From NCBI GenBank assembly GCA_022844275.1, contig JALHMB010000007.1, positions 310,001 to 374,000 of the forward strand: 64,000 nt of DNA, in the 5' to 3' direction. Origin of the DNA: Hyphomicrobiaceae bacterium. GTDB taxonomy: Bacteria; Pseudomonadota; Alphaproteobacteria; Rhizobiales; Hyphomicrobiaceae. The notes under the pieces are model-generated. The model searched no databases. It had not been told where the DNA came from and saw only the letters and a list, made by a program, of their open reading frames with translations. Position 1 is the stretch's first letter; each line of letters begins with the position of its first letter. A program made the position numbers and the translations under genes. Of this stretch, positions 18,914-30,210 are shown one piece after another.

Positions 18914-19453
18914 CTAGCGACCAGCATCCGCACGATGCGAATCGCGTTTCGCCTGAGCGTCACGGACAAATTGCGACACCCGCCCGATCTCCATGGGGTG
19001 GAGCAGTCGCCCGGGCTTCGCGTTCTCGATGTTGCGCATTCCTTTGGAAGCCGTGCGGTAGGTCGGCCCGCTGTGGCCCTTGCCGGCGGCGCGCTTCAGT
19101 TGCAGGGCCTTCTTGGCAATCTGAACTTGATCGGGAGCATCCGTCCGCCGCTCTCGGCGCTCTTTCTCGTTATTGAGCCGCTTCAGGGCACCGGCCAGTA
19201 CAGCTGCCTTGTGTTTGGTTCCGGCATTCTCCCGCGCCGGAGCCGCGCCCGGCCGCTCGGCTTTACCGCGCATCTCGCGCCGCTGGCGGTTGGCAATATC
19301 GCGCGCCCGCTTCCGCCTCTCGCGGACCTGCTTGATCAAGTCCGCGAGCTCGCTATCTGAAAGGTCCAGAACCAGCGGGATGTGGGTCTTCACGACCAGT
19401 TCGAGCTCGTCATCGCTGAGGGCCCGAACCTCGTCACGCATGCGGATCGCCAT
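18914..19453 (-). CDS. highly basic orphan protein
   Basis: A 179-residue protein not recognised. The frame extends to 19573, but ATG 19453 is chosen because a strong GGGAGGAAAAAA lies nine bases ahead of it and the extension is low quality. The N-terminal 60 residues (LSDDELELVVKTHIPLVLDL) form an acidic helical segment. The rest is dominated by Lys/Arg, with a repeated RRxR pattern (RERRKRARDIANRQRREM) and a hydrophilic C-terminus. Such charge distribution suggests a nucleic-acid or ribosome contact, which is inference. It is divergent from clpB and could share heat-stress control, but no evidence shows it. Confidence 0.55.
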   Translation of the reverse strand: MAIRMRDEVRALSDDELELVVKTHIPLVLDLSDSELADLIKQVRERRKRARDIANRQRREMRGKAERPGAAPARENAGTKHKAAVLAGALKRLNNEKERRERRTDAPDQVQIAKKALQLKRAAGKGHSGPTYRTASKGMRNIENAKPGRLLHPMEIGRVSQFVRDAQAKRDSHRADAGR

Positions 19454-19754
19454 TGCTTTTTTCCTCCCTGAACTCCCTTGCGCGGGTAGTCGTTTGCTCC
19501 ATCTCAAATGGGCGATGCGCCCGAGGGTGTATGTGAGGCCCAAACTCAGTGCTTTCAACCGCTGCAGGGGCACTGGGATCGCCGCTGAACGGGCTACAAC
19601 TCTTTCGCTGCACGCCCCTTTTCCGCCGGCCGATTAACCCCATATGAACAGTGCGGCGCCAAACCTGGGTCGCAAAAAGTTACCCATTCTTTCGATGACG
19701 GTGCCTTAGTCCGGGCCTCTAGGGGGCGGCGAGGCGCGCCGAGGAGGAGGACTA
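19454..19754. other. divergent region between the basic orphan gene and clpB
   Basis: About 300 bases. It holds the possible heat-shock promoter at 19619-19646 and a strong clpB ribosome binding site (GAGGAGGAGG) immediately before 19755. No gene is supported in this stretch. Confidence 0.45.
19619..19646 (+). promoter_or_regulatory. possible RpoH-type heat-shock promoter of clpB
   Basis: CCCCATATG at 19638-19646 resembles the sigma-32 minus-10 CCCCATnT. CTTTCC at 19619-19624, 13 bases upstream, is a poor match to CTTGAA. It lies about 109 bases before the clpB ATG. The position and the gene type make heat-shock control plausible, but the minus-35 is weak. Confidence 0.35.
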
Positions 19755-22358
<2,604 letters not shown>

Positions 22359-22387
22359 CTAGGCGCTGCTATCCAATGCTTGATTCC

Positions 22388-22435
22388 TATCCCTCCCGCG
22401 CGGAGGGGTAGGGATGCGTTGAAAACATCCCCTTT
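22388..22435 (+). terminator. tandem hairpins after clpB
   Basis: TATCCCTCC pairs with GGAGGGGTA (22388-22410), and GGGATG (22411-22416) pairs with CATCCC (22426-22431) followed by CTTT. The first stem has no T-run, the second has a short one. The pair starts 30 bases beyond the clpB stop. Confidence 0.5.
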
Positions 22436-22526
22436 GGATCATAGACGACCCCGGAGAGAATCAGGATCAGGTCGCCGACTGCCGGCAGCTCCGATTGTAG
22501 AAGCTCGCACGTAGATTCGTCACCAA

Positions 22527-23012
22527 TCACTCGATCAGGTGCGGCCTATCATAAACTGTCGGCTCTGCCGGTGTGCCGTCGACGTTTGCCGCATGTTCGC
22601 GAAAGGTATCGTAGCCAGCAGGGACCACGGTTCCGGTCTGAGCAAAATTCAGGAAGATGTGCCGTGACTTCTCAGGTGGCCGCGAAAACCAGTTTGGATC
22701 ATCGAATGTTCCGCCGTAGACACCATAAATTTCAGGAAATCTTTCTATGTCCAGATACAGCTTGGTGCCACAATTCTCGCAAAAATTCATCGTGATGCGC
22801 TTCCCACTGCCAGCCGAAGCTTGCGAATAGGTCCGCGTCGCTCCTTGCACTATTCTTAGGTCCGATTTCTTGAATATGGGCTCAACCAGATAGGCGCTGC
22901 CTGTTGCTCGTTGGCAGAATCGACAATGACAGAACGTCACTCTGATCGGATCAGCTGAGACTTCGTATCTAACGTTCCCGCACAGGCAACCACCTTGTTG
23001 TCTCAACGGCAT
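22527..23012 (-). CDS. GFA-family zinc protein
   Basis: A 161-residue protein with the glutathione-dependent-formaldehyde-activating (GFA) fold. Zinc-binding cysteines are seen as GGCLCGNVRYE near the N-terminus, FCHCRFCQRATGSAY around residues 28-42, and NFCENCGTKLY. ATG 23012 is chosen over the longer frame because a GAGGAG lies just ahead. Family members range from formaldehyde-adduct enzymes to proteins of unknown substrate, so no substrate is assigned. The lower-GC composition suggests later arrival. Confidence 0.85.
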   Translation of the reverse strand: MPLRQQGGCLCGNVRYEVSADPIRVTFCHCRFCQRATGSAYLVEPIFKKSDLRIVQGATRTYSQASAGSGKRITMNFCENCGTKLYLDIERFPEIYGVYGGTFDDPNWFSRPPEKSRHIFLNFAQTGTVVPAGYDTFREHAANVDGTPAEPTVYDRPHLIE

Positions 23013-23049
23013 AAAACAATCTCCTCTATTCCGAACGGCGCAGGGACTC

Positions 23050-24501
23050 TCACCCTCCCTTCGACACATGCAGCTCGGGCACGCGCTTGGCCCAGGGCAT
23101 GGCCTTTTCCAGCGCGCCGCCGAGCGCGATCAGCACGTGCTCCTCGGCCGGACGACCGGCGAGCTGCACACCGATCGGCACTCCCGTCGAGTGCATGGCG
23201 AGCGGCAGCGAGAGCCCCGGCGTGCCCATGATGTTGTGTGGCACCGTATACTGGCACGGCTCCTTGAAGAGCTTCTCGACGAGGCTCGATGAATCCACAC
23301 CTGCCCTGCTCAAATGATACTTGCCCCAGGGCTCGGATACCCGCGCATTGGTCGGCGAGAGCCAGACGTCGTGATCGGCGTAGAAGCGCGCGAGCTTGCG
23401 ACGTGCGACATTGACCTCACTCAGCGCCGAGAAGAAGCGCGCCGGCGTGATCCCTTTCGCGAACTCGTAGACCGACAGGATCACCGGCTCGAGCGTATCG
23501 GGCCCGACCTTCTGACCAGTGCGCGCGGCATAGCCGTCGAGCCGGCCATCGAAGCCGAAGAAGAAGAGGTCATTGATCTTGTGCAGCGTCGCGATGCCGC
23601 CGAAGTCGACCTCGGCAACATCGACATGGTGCCCCATGCCTTCGAGGACCTTGGCCGTATCTTTCACGGCCTGCGCGACTTCAGGATCGACCGGAACCCC
23701 GAAAATCTCGGTCAGCACGATGCCGATCTTGAGGCGCGGGCTCGGCGCGTTGACGAACGACGCATAGGACTGCGTCGGGCGCGGGATCACGAACGGGTCG
23801 CCGATCTGCGGCTTCGAGACCCAGTCGAGCATGGTCGCGGAATCGCGCACCGTCTTGGCCTGGATGTGGTTGCAGGAAAATCCGAGCCCGCCCTCGTCCA
23901 CAACCGGTCCGATCGACGCGCGGCCGCGCGAGGGCTTCAAGCCCACGCCGCCGCACCAGCTCGCCGGAATGCGGATCGAGCCGCCGATGTCCGAGCCGTG
24001 CGCGATCGGCACCATGCCGCTCATCACCGCGGCCTGCGCGCCGCCCGATGAACCGCCCGCCGAATAGCCTTTCTTGAAGGGGTTCGACGTGTTGCCGAAC
24101 ATCACGCTCTCGGTCGTCGCCGACATGGAGTACTCAGGCGCCGCCGAGCGCCCGAGGATGTTGACGCCCGCCGCTTTGAGCTGGTCGGTGAAATAGGTGT
24201 TCGCCGTCACGGTCATGCCGCGGCAGAGGCGCGAGCCGAACTCGATGAGCCGCCCCTTCTCGTGGCCGAACACATCCTTCATGAGGAAGGGCACGCCCCG
24301 GAACGGTCCATTGCCGAGCGTGCTCTCGTCGAGGCCGTCGATGCGGTCGGTATACGTTTCGATGACGGCTTTGATCTCGCCGTTGACCGCCTCGATGGCC
24401 GATGCCGCTGTGCGCGCCAGCTCCTTGGGCGTCACCTCGCCTTTGGCAACGAGCTCGCCAAGGCCAAGGCCATCGTAAGATGCATATTCGTCGAGCTTCA
24501 T
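23050..24501 (-). CDS. amidase, amidase-signature family
   Basis: A 483-residue amidase with the Ser-cisSer-Lys triad: Lys in FLMKDVFG, the first Ser in the GGSSGG loop and the nucleophile in GSDIGGSIRIPA. It hydrolyses carboxamides or short peptides; the substrate cannot be told from the sequence. ATG 24501 (MKLDEYASYDGLGL) is preferred because GGAG lies seven bases upstream; the longer frame adds MLAERVT. The GFA gene lies 37 bases beyond its stop, so the two may be cotranscribed. Another amidase of this superfamily is encoded at 54219. Confidence 0.88.
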   Translation of the reverse strand: MKLDEYASYDGLGLGELVAKGEVTPKELARTAASAIEAVNGEIKAVIETYTDRIDGLDESTLGNGPFRGVPFLMKDVFGHEKGRLIEFGSRLCRGMTVTANTYFTDQLKAAGVNILGRSAAPEYSMSATTESVMFGNTSNPFKKGYSAGGSSGGAQAAVMSGMVPIAHGSDIGGSIRIPASWCGGVGLKPSRGRASIGPVVDEGGLGFSCNHIQAKTVRDSATMLDWVSKPQIGDPFVIPRPTQSYASFVNAPSPRLKIGIVLTEIFGVPVDPEVAQAVKDTAKVLEGMGHHVDVAEVDFGGIATLHKINDLFFFGFDGRLDGYAARTGQKVGPDTLEPVILSVYEFAKGITPARFFSALSEVNVARRKLARFYADHDVWLSPTNARVSEPWGKYHLSRAGVDSSSLVEKLFKEPCQYTVPHNIMGTPGLSLPLAMHSTGVPIGVQLAGRPAEEHVLIALGGALEKAMPWAKRVPELHVSKGG

Positions 24502-24593
24502 GGTCACACGCTCCGCAAGCAAGGTGAATCCTTGCCGACAAAGCTATGCCCATCAAGCTGGGTTGTAAAAGTGAAAGCCTCGGGCAGCTCGCC

Positions 24594-25235
24594 TTACGAT
24601 CGGGCGCTCAGGATGATATCGGCGCCATCGCGGAGCACCTCGAGGCGCATCCGGCACTGCTGTGCGAGTCGGCACGTGTAATACGTCTGCACCGTCAGCG
24701 CGTCGATCGGCGGCATGTTCTGGCCGGTCAGGAACTCGATGAGGTGCGTCGGCGGCCGCGCGCCCTGGCCGCGGCAGCGCACGGCAACCGCCGGATGATC
24801 CGGCCGCTGGTCGATCATCACGGTGAGCTCACCGCCCCTCAGTAGCGCCGAAAGGCCGAGCGAGACGAGATTAAGTACGAGCTTGACCTTGTCCTTGGCC
24901 ATGTAGCCGACAGGGCCCTGCCACACGAGTGCGTGCTTGCCGCCCTTGGTCGCGTACTCGCGTGAGATTTCCTCGGCCATGCGCAGGTCGATGGCATCGC
25001 CCGCCGAGCCCGCCGCGCCGTAAGCAAAGCGGGCGAACTTGAGCCGCGCCGTCGCCTGGCTCGTGACATTGCGGATCATATCGAGGGCGTAGTCCCGCGA
25101 CTCGGGATCATCTTCCTCGTCCAGCATCTCGAGGCCGTTATTGATGGCCCCCACTGGATTGATGACGTCGTGGCAGACTTTGCTGGCGATCAGCGCCGCA
25201 AGCTCCATGTCGTTAGGAAATGCGGGCTGGCTCAT
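24594..25235 (-). CDS. chpT: histidine phosphotransferase ChpT
   Basis: A 213-residue protein from ATG 25235 (the longer frame lacks conservation signs). ChpT passes phosphate from the sensor kinase CckA to the cell-cycle regulator CtrA and to CpdR. The phosphoacceptor is His22 in SKVCHDVINPVGAINNGLEM, the dimerisation and histidine-phosphotransfer helix pair. The remaining part is the degenerate, ATP-lacking histidine-kinase-like C-terminal domain (KVKLVLNLVSLGLSALLRGG). This is a strong alphaproteobacterial marker. It is divergent from cysQ at 25496. Confidence 0.92.
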   Translation of the reverse strand: MSQPAFPNDMELAALIASKVCHDVINPVGAINNGLEMLDEEDDPESRDYALDMIRNVTSQATARLKFARFAYGAAGSAGDAIDLRMAEEISREYATKGGKHALVWQGPVGYMAKDKVKLVLNLVSLGLSALLRGGELTVMIDQRPDHPAVAVRCRGQGARPPTHLIEFLTGQNMPPIDALTVQTYYTCRLAQQCRMRLEVLRDGADIILSARS

Positions 25236-25495
25236 AGTCTCCGGCTCGGTGAGAGGGTCGCTCGCGCCCTGGCTCAAGCGAATGCTACGCGAGCAACGGT
25301 GGGACGACGGCTTGCGAATTCGATCCTTATCCTGATACACGCCCATGAGATTCGCGCCAAGGGTGCACGAACAATGCTCGGCAATTGACAGAACTCTGGT
25401 GCAATATCGCCGCATCTCCAGGCGAATCACTCAAGTCCGGGCCGCAACGCATCGAATCGCCGCAATTATCCGGGGCGCGCCCTGCAGAGGAAGCA

Positions 25496-26323
25496 ATGCC
25501 GGCCATCGACCATAAGCAGTTCGCCTCAGCCCTGCTGCCAGCCGTACTGGCCGCCGGCGCCATCGAGATGCGCCATTACCGCGCGGGATGTCCTGTCGAG
25601 ACCAAGGCCGACGCCAGCCCGGTGACGCTGGCAGACCGAGAGGCCGAGGCCGTGCTCGTCGCGGCGATCGCGTCTGCTGCGCCCGGCGTGCCGATCATCG
25701 CCGAAGAGGCGGTGGCTGCGGGCCGGCTTCCGACCTGTGGCACCGAATTCTTCCTGGTCGATCCGCTGGACGGCACGCGCGAGTTCATCGCGCAGCGCGG
25801 CGAGTTCACGGTCAACATCGCGCTCGTTCGCAACGGCGCTCCGGTGTTCGGCATCGTCTACGCACCTTGCTGCGACGAACTCTATGTCACGCTCGCTACC
25901 GATGTCGCGGCCATGGCCAGCATTGCGCCGCGCGAGGGCCCGATTGCGCTCGACGACATCGGTCTCGCGACGATCCACACGCGGACACCCGATGCGAGCG
26001 CGCTCGTCGCACTCGTCAGCCGTTCCCACGCGACACCCGAGACGGAAGACTTCCTCGCGCGTTACGCCATCGCATCGCGGACGAACGCCGGCTCGTCACT
26101 CAAATTCTGCTCGATCGCGCGTGGCGCTGCCGACATCTACCCGCGGCTCAGCCGCACCATGGCGTGGGACACCGCAGCGGGCCATGCCGTTCTCGTCGCG
26201 GCCGGCGGCAGCGTCACCACGCTCGACGGCGAGCCTCTACGCTACGGCAACACTGCGGACACGCTAAGAAATTCCAGCTTCGTCGCCTGGGGCTCGCCGC
26301 ATCCGATCGTGCCACACGCCTAA
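25496..26323 (+). CDS. cysQ: 3'(2'),5'-bisphosphate nucleotidase CysQ
   Basis: A 275-residue inositol-phosphatase-superfamily enzyme that removes the 3'-phosphate from PAP or PAPS, recycling by-products of sulfate assimilation. IIAEEAVAAG and VDPLDGTREFI carry the metal ligands, and GEFTVNIALVRNGAPVFGIVYAP with the preceding FIAQR follows CysQ. ATG 25496 (MPAIDHKQF) with AGAGGAA upstream is preferred to the longer frame. The HisN-like paralogue at 7528 has a different loop (GTKAF rather than GTREF). It converges with the amidohydrolase gene with a four-base overlap. Confidence 0.88.
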   Translation: MPAIDHKQFASALLPAVLAAGAIEMRHYRAGCPVETKADASPVTLADREAEAVLVAAIASAAPGVPIIAEEAVAAGRLPTCGTEFFLVDPLDGTREFIAQRGEFTVNIALVRNGAPVFGIVYAPCCDELYVTLATDVAAMASIAPREGPIALDDIGLATIHTRTPDASALVALVSRSHATPETEDFLARYAIASRTNAGSSLKFCSIARGAADIYPRLSRTMAWDTAAGHAVLVAAGGSVTTLDGEPLRYGNTADTLRNSSFVAWGSPHPIVPHA

Positions 26324-27135
26324 TCCCACTTCCGCTTCCAGCCGAGCCAATCTGCTATGCCGCGCCCCATGATCAGCGGCAGGTCTGCGGCCGGAATCCA
26401 TGTCTGGTGTTCGGTGAATGCCGTCACGCACTCGCGCCACGAGCACGGCATCCGCGTGATATCCGTGCCCCAGAACATGCGACGTGGTCCGAAGGCGTCG
26501 TAGAGCGCCTTGTAGCGCGGCGTCAGGCTTTTGAACGGGTAACCGTCGCTCACGTACTGCGGCCCGCCTGTAACCTTGACCGCAACGTTCGGGCACCGCG
26601 CCAACGCGACGACCTCCGGCAATGTCACGAACGCGGCATCGTCGACGTTCAACCGCCGTACGCCGAAGTGGTCGACGATGAGCTTGAGGCCGGGATGGCG
26701 CTCCGCGATACTCCCAAGCTGCGGCAGGAAATCGCCTGCGAGCAAAGCAATGGGAATGCCGAGACGCTCGGCTGCCGGCCACAGCCAATCCATTGTGCCG
26801 TCGTGCGGCCAGGACGCCATGTGCGGCTTCAGGAACGTGTACCGCAAGCCGACCATGCCCGGCTGCTCGAGCCATGTCTCGATCAGCGGGCGTTGGTCCG
26901 GCGCGTCGAGCGGAATGCGCCCGAGGATCGCGAAACGATCGGGGTGCGCCTTCGCGGCCGCAATGGCGAGCTCATTGGAATGCGGATCCCAGCTCGGCGG
27001 ATGGATGATGGCTCCGGTCACACCGGCGACGTCCATGTCACCCAGCGCCTCGTCCACCAGATAGGGCGTCGAGCGATGCGGTGGCACGACCGTGCCCTCG
27101 CCCCAGAGATGGATCTGCGCGTCGATGATCTGCAT
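26320..27135 (-). CDS. amidohydrolase-2 (TIM-barrel metal hydrolase)
   Basis: A 271-residue metal-dependent hydrolase of the amidohydrolase-2/DUF family. The N-terminal IIDAQIHLW carries the DxH metal motif, VDHFGV near residue 170 a conserved Asp/His, and FWGTDITR a C-terminal Asp. Members decarboxylate or hydrolyse cyclic or aromatic acids (for example 2-pyrone-4,6-dicarboxylate hydrolase), but the substrate here is unknown. ATG 27135 is chosen over the longer frame because GGAGG lies seven bases upstream. Confidence 0.85.
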   Translation of the reverse strand: MQIIDAQIHLWGEGTVVPPHRSTPYLVDEALGDMDVAGVTGAIIHPPSWDPHSNELAIAAAKAHPDRFAILGRIPLDAPDQRPLIETWLEQPGMVGLRYTFLKPHMASWPHDGTMDWLWPAAERLGIPIALLAGDFLPQLGSIAERHPGLKLIVDHFGVRRLNVDDAAFVTLPEVVALARCPNVAVKVTGGPQYVSDGYPFKSLTPRYKALYDAFGPRRMFWGTDITRMPCSWRECVTAFTEHQTWIPAADLPLIMGRGIADWLGWKRKWD

Positions 27136-27211
27136 GCGGCGTCCTCCGGCAGGCTCCCTCACTATAACCCCTCCCGCAGGCCACGATTGGTGAAACGATC
27201 CTCCGGCAGGG

Positions 27212-27238
27212 TTGAGTAATCAGAAAATGGAATATACT
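27212..27238 (+). promoter_or_regulatory. likely promoter of the soeABC operon
   Basis: TTGAGT at 27212-27217 and TATACT at 27233-27238 with a 15-base spacer, in an AT-rich island that stands out from the GC-rich surroundings, about 55 bases before the soeA GTG. Confidence 0.45.
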
Positions 27239-27291
27239 TAGCAGTTAGAAAGATAACGGCAGTCGCTGCCGGAGCGGAGGACAGGCACGAC

Positions 27292-30210
27292 GTGCAGGAA
27301 CAAACAAAAGCGAAGATTGCCAGCACAATAGAGCAATCCTCACGCAGCGAGCCCGACGCCCACGGCGTCATCCTCAGCGAGAATCCCGCCGACAGGATCG
27401 AGAAGACGACCTGTTACATGTGCGCCTGCCGCTGTGGGATCAACGTCTATCTCAAGGACGACAAGGTCCGTTACATCGAGGGCAATCGCGATCACCCCGT
27501 GAACAAGGGCGTGCTGTGCGGCAAGGGATCCGCCGGCATCATGCAACACTACTCACCGGCGCGGCTCAAGGCGCCGCTCAAGCGTGTCGGCCCCCGCGGC
27601 TCCGGCGAATTCAAGGAAATCTCCTGGGATGAGGCGCTCGAGACGGCGACCGGCTGGCTCGCCAAGGTCCGCGCCGACGATCCAAAGAAGCTCGCCTTCT
27701 TCACGGGGCGCGATCAGTCGCAGTCGCTGACCGGCTGGTGGGCCATCAAGTACGGCACGCCCAACTACGCCGCGCACGGCGGCTTCTGCTCGGTGAACAT
27801 GGCGGCTGCCGGCCTCTACACGTTCGGCGGCTCGTTCTGGGAGTTCGGCGAGCCGGACTGGGACCACGCGAAATACTTCATGCTCTTCGGCGTCGCCGAG
27901 GACCACAGCTCGAACCCGATCAAGATCGGGCTCGGCAAGCTCAAGGCGCGCGGCGCCAAGGTCGTCTCCATCAATCCCGTGCGCACGGGCTACAACGCCA
28001 TTGCCGACGAATGGGTGGGCATCCGACCCGGCACGGACGGCGCGTTCGTCGGCGCGATGATCCACGAGTTGCTGCGCACGCAGCGCATCGATATCGACTA
28101 TCTCGTGCGCTACACGAATGCGCCCTGGCTGGTCATCGAAGCCCCCGGCGCTGCCGATCACGGCCTCTTCGTCCGCGACGAGAAAGGCAATGCGCTCGCC
28201 TTCGACAAGCGCGCCGGCGCACTTGTTCCGGCGGAAGGTCCGGATGTAGTGCCGCAGCTCTCGGGGCCGGTAACGCTTCCCGACGGCCGCACCGCTATCC
28301 CCGTCTTCCAGAAGATCGCCGAGCGGTATCTCACGGACGAGTACTCGCCCGAAACCGCTGAAAAGCAGTGTGGCGTCCCGGCCGACACGATCCGCCGTTA
28401 CGCGGACGAGATGGCCAAGGTCGCCTTCGAGCAGACCATCACGCTCGATGTTCCATGGACGGACATCCACGGCCGCCGTCACGAGAAGATGGTCGGTCGT
28501 CCCGTGGCGATGCACGCCATGCGCGGTATCTCGGCGCACTCAAATGGCTTCCAGACCTGCCGGCTCATTCACATCCTGCAGATCCTGCTCGGCTCGATCG
28601 ATTGCCCCGGCGGCTTCCGCTACAAGCCGCCCTACCCGAAGGAGATCGCACCGCGCATCAAGCCGACCGGCAAGCCCGGTCAGGTAAGAGCCGGCCAACC
28701 GCTGCCTGGTCCCCACCTCGGCTTCCCGACGGGCCCCGGCGATCTGCTGATCGATGCCGTCGGCCATCCGCAGCGCATAGACAAGGCCTATAGCTGGGAT
28801 GCGCCGATGGCCGCCCATGGCCTCATGCACATGGTCATCACCAACGCGGCGCTCAGCGATCCGTACCCGATCGACACCCTGTTCATGTACATGGCGAACA
28901 TGAGCTGGAACTCGTCGATGAACATCCGCGATACGCTCAAGTATCTGACGGACAAGAATCCCGAGACCGGCGAGTACAAGATCCCGCGCATCATCTACTC
29001 GGATGCCTACTACTCCGAGATGGTGCCCTATGCCGACCTCATCCTGCCCGACACGACCTATCTCGAGCGGTGGGACTGCATCTCGATGCTCGACCGGCCG
29101 ATCTCCGAGCCCGATTCCGCCTGTGACGCCATCCGCCACCCGATCGTCGAGCCGGACCGCGACGTGCGGGGCTTCCAGTCCGTGCTGCTCGATCTCGGCG
29201 CGCGTCTCAAGCTGCCCGGCCTCGTGAAGGAGGACGGCTCACCGCAGTTCCCTGGTGGCTACGCCGACTATCTCGTCAATCACGAGCGCGCGCCCGGGAT
29301 CGGACCGCTCGCCGGCTGGCGCGGCAATGGCGACAGCTTCGGCAAGGGCGCGCCAAACCCCGATCAGCTCAACCGCTACATCGCCAATGGCGGCTTCCAC
29401 GCGCACCACATTCCGCCGAGCCAGCGCTACTTCAAGCACGCCAACAAGGAGTATCTCGACTGGGCGGCATCGGTCGGCTTCCGCGCCGCCGATGCTAAGA
29501 TGACCTTCCAGCTCTACTGCGAGCCGCTGCAGGCCTTCCGTCTCGCGGCCCAAGGCCACGGCGCCGTGCAACCGCCGGAGAGTCATCGCGAACGCATCGC
29601 GAAATACTTCGATCCGCTACCCTTCTGGTATCAGCCCTTCGAGGGCACCATCGTCGATACTGAGAAATTCCCGATGCACGCTATCACGCAGCGCCCCATG
29701 CACATGTACCATTCATGGGGCTCGCAGAATGCGTGGTTGCGCCAAATCACCGGCCAGAACCGGCTCTACATGAGCCGCGCACGCGGAAAGAAGCTTGGCG
29801 TGGCAGACGATGACTGGGTGTGGATCAGCAGCCATCTCGGCCGCGTGCGCTGTCAGGTGCGCCTCATGGATGGCGTGAACGATGAGACGGCCTGGACCTG
29901 GAACGCGATCGGCAAGCGCAAGGGCGCCTGGGGCCTCTCGAATGATGCGCCGGAAGCGGAACGCGGCTTCCTGCTGAACCATCTCATCTCCGAGCTGCTC
30001 CCGGCCAAGGGCGGCGGCTACCGCTATTCGAATTCCGATCCGATCACCGGCCAGGCGGCGTGGTACGACCTGCGCGTCCACATCGAGAAGGCCACGCCCG
30101 AGGAAGTGGAGCACAGCGAGCCGCGCTTCGAGCCCTTCGACAATCCACTCGGACGACCTCAGCCGGATTCCATTTCCTACGGTGCCGAGTTCAAGAGGGC
30201 GCGCCCATGA
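27292..30210 (+). CDS. soeA: molybdopterin oxidoreductase, SoeA-like sulfite dehydrogenase catalytic subunit
   Basis: A 972-residue DMSO-reductase-family catalytic subunit. A [4Fe-4S] site is made by Cys41, Cys44, Cys48 and Cys76 (CYMCACRCG and NKGVLCGKG), and a Cys in HGGFCSVNMA, near residue 165, sits where the molybdenum ligand is expected. There is no twin-arginine signal, so it stays in the cytoplasm, as known for SoeABC, which oxidises sulfite to sulfate and feeds the quinone pool. The context (iron-sulfur subunit, then DmsC-type anchor) fits. Other cytoplasmic family members, such as thiosulfate or polysulfide reductases, remain possible. Start GTG with GGAGG eleven bases upstream. Confidence 0.75.
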   Translation: MQEQTKAKIASTIEQSSRSEPDAHGVILSENPADRIEKTTCYMCACRCGINVYLKDDKVRYIEGNRDHPVNKGVLCGKGSAGIMQHYSPARLKAPLKRVGPRGSGEFKEISWDEALETATGWLAKVRADDPKKLAFFTGRDQSQSLTGWWAIKYGTPNYAAHGGFCSVNMAAAGLYTFGGSFWEFGEPDWDHAKYFMLFGVAEDHSSNPIKIGLGKLKARGAKVVSINPVRTGYNAIADEWVGIRPGTDGAFVGAMIHELLRTQRIDIDYLVRYTNAPWLVIEAPGAADHGLFVRDEKGNALAFDKRAGALVPAEGPDVVPQLSGPVTLPDGRTAIPVFQKIAERYLTDEYSPETAEKQCGVPADTIRRYADEMAKVAFEQTITLDVPWTDIHGRRHEKMVGRPVAMHAMRGISAHSNGFQTCRLIHILQILLGSIDCPGGFRYKPPYPKEIAPRIKPTGKPGQVRAGQPLPGPHLGFPTGPGDLLIDAVGHPQRIDKAYSWDAPMAAHGLMHMVITNAALSDPYPIDTLFMYMANMSWNSSMNIRDTLKYLTDKNPETGEYKIPRIIYSDAYYSEMVPYADLILPDTTYLERWDCISMLDRPISEPDSACDAIRHPIVEPDRDVRGFQSVLLDLGARLKLPGLVKEDGSPQFPGGYADYLVNHERAPGIGPLAGWRGNGDSFGKGAPNPDQLNRYIANGGFHAHHIPPSQRYFKHANKEYLDWAASVGFRAADAKMTFQLYCEPLQAFRLAAQGHGAVQPPESHRERIAKYFDPLPFWYQPFEGTIVDTEKFPMHAITQRPMHMYHSWGSQNAWLRQITGQNRLYMSRARGKKLGVADDDWVWISSHLGRVRCQVRLMDGVNDETAWTWNAIGKRKGAWGLSNDAPEAERGFLLNHLISELLPAKGGGYRYSNSDPITGQAAWYDLRVHIEKATPEEVEHSEPRFEPFDNPLGRPQPDSISYGAEFKRARP

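Noticed and set aside
25588-27219. 543-residue rightward frame over cysQ and the amidohydrolase
   Set aside because: It is out of frame with cysQ and antisense to the amidohydrolase, with an Arg/His-rich composition.
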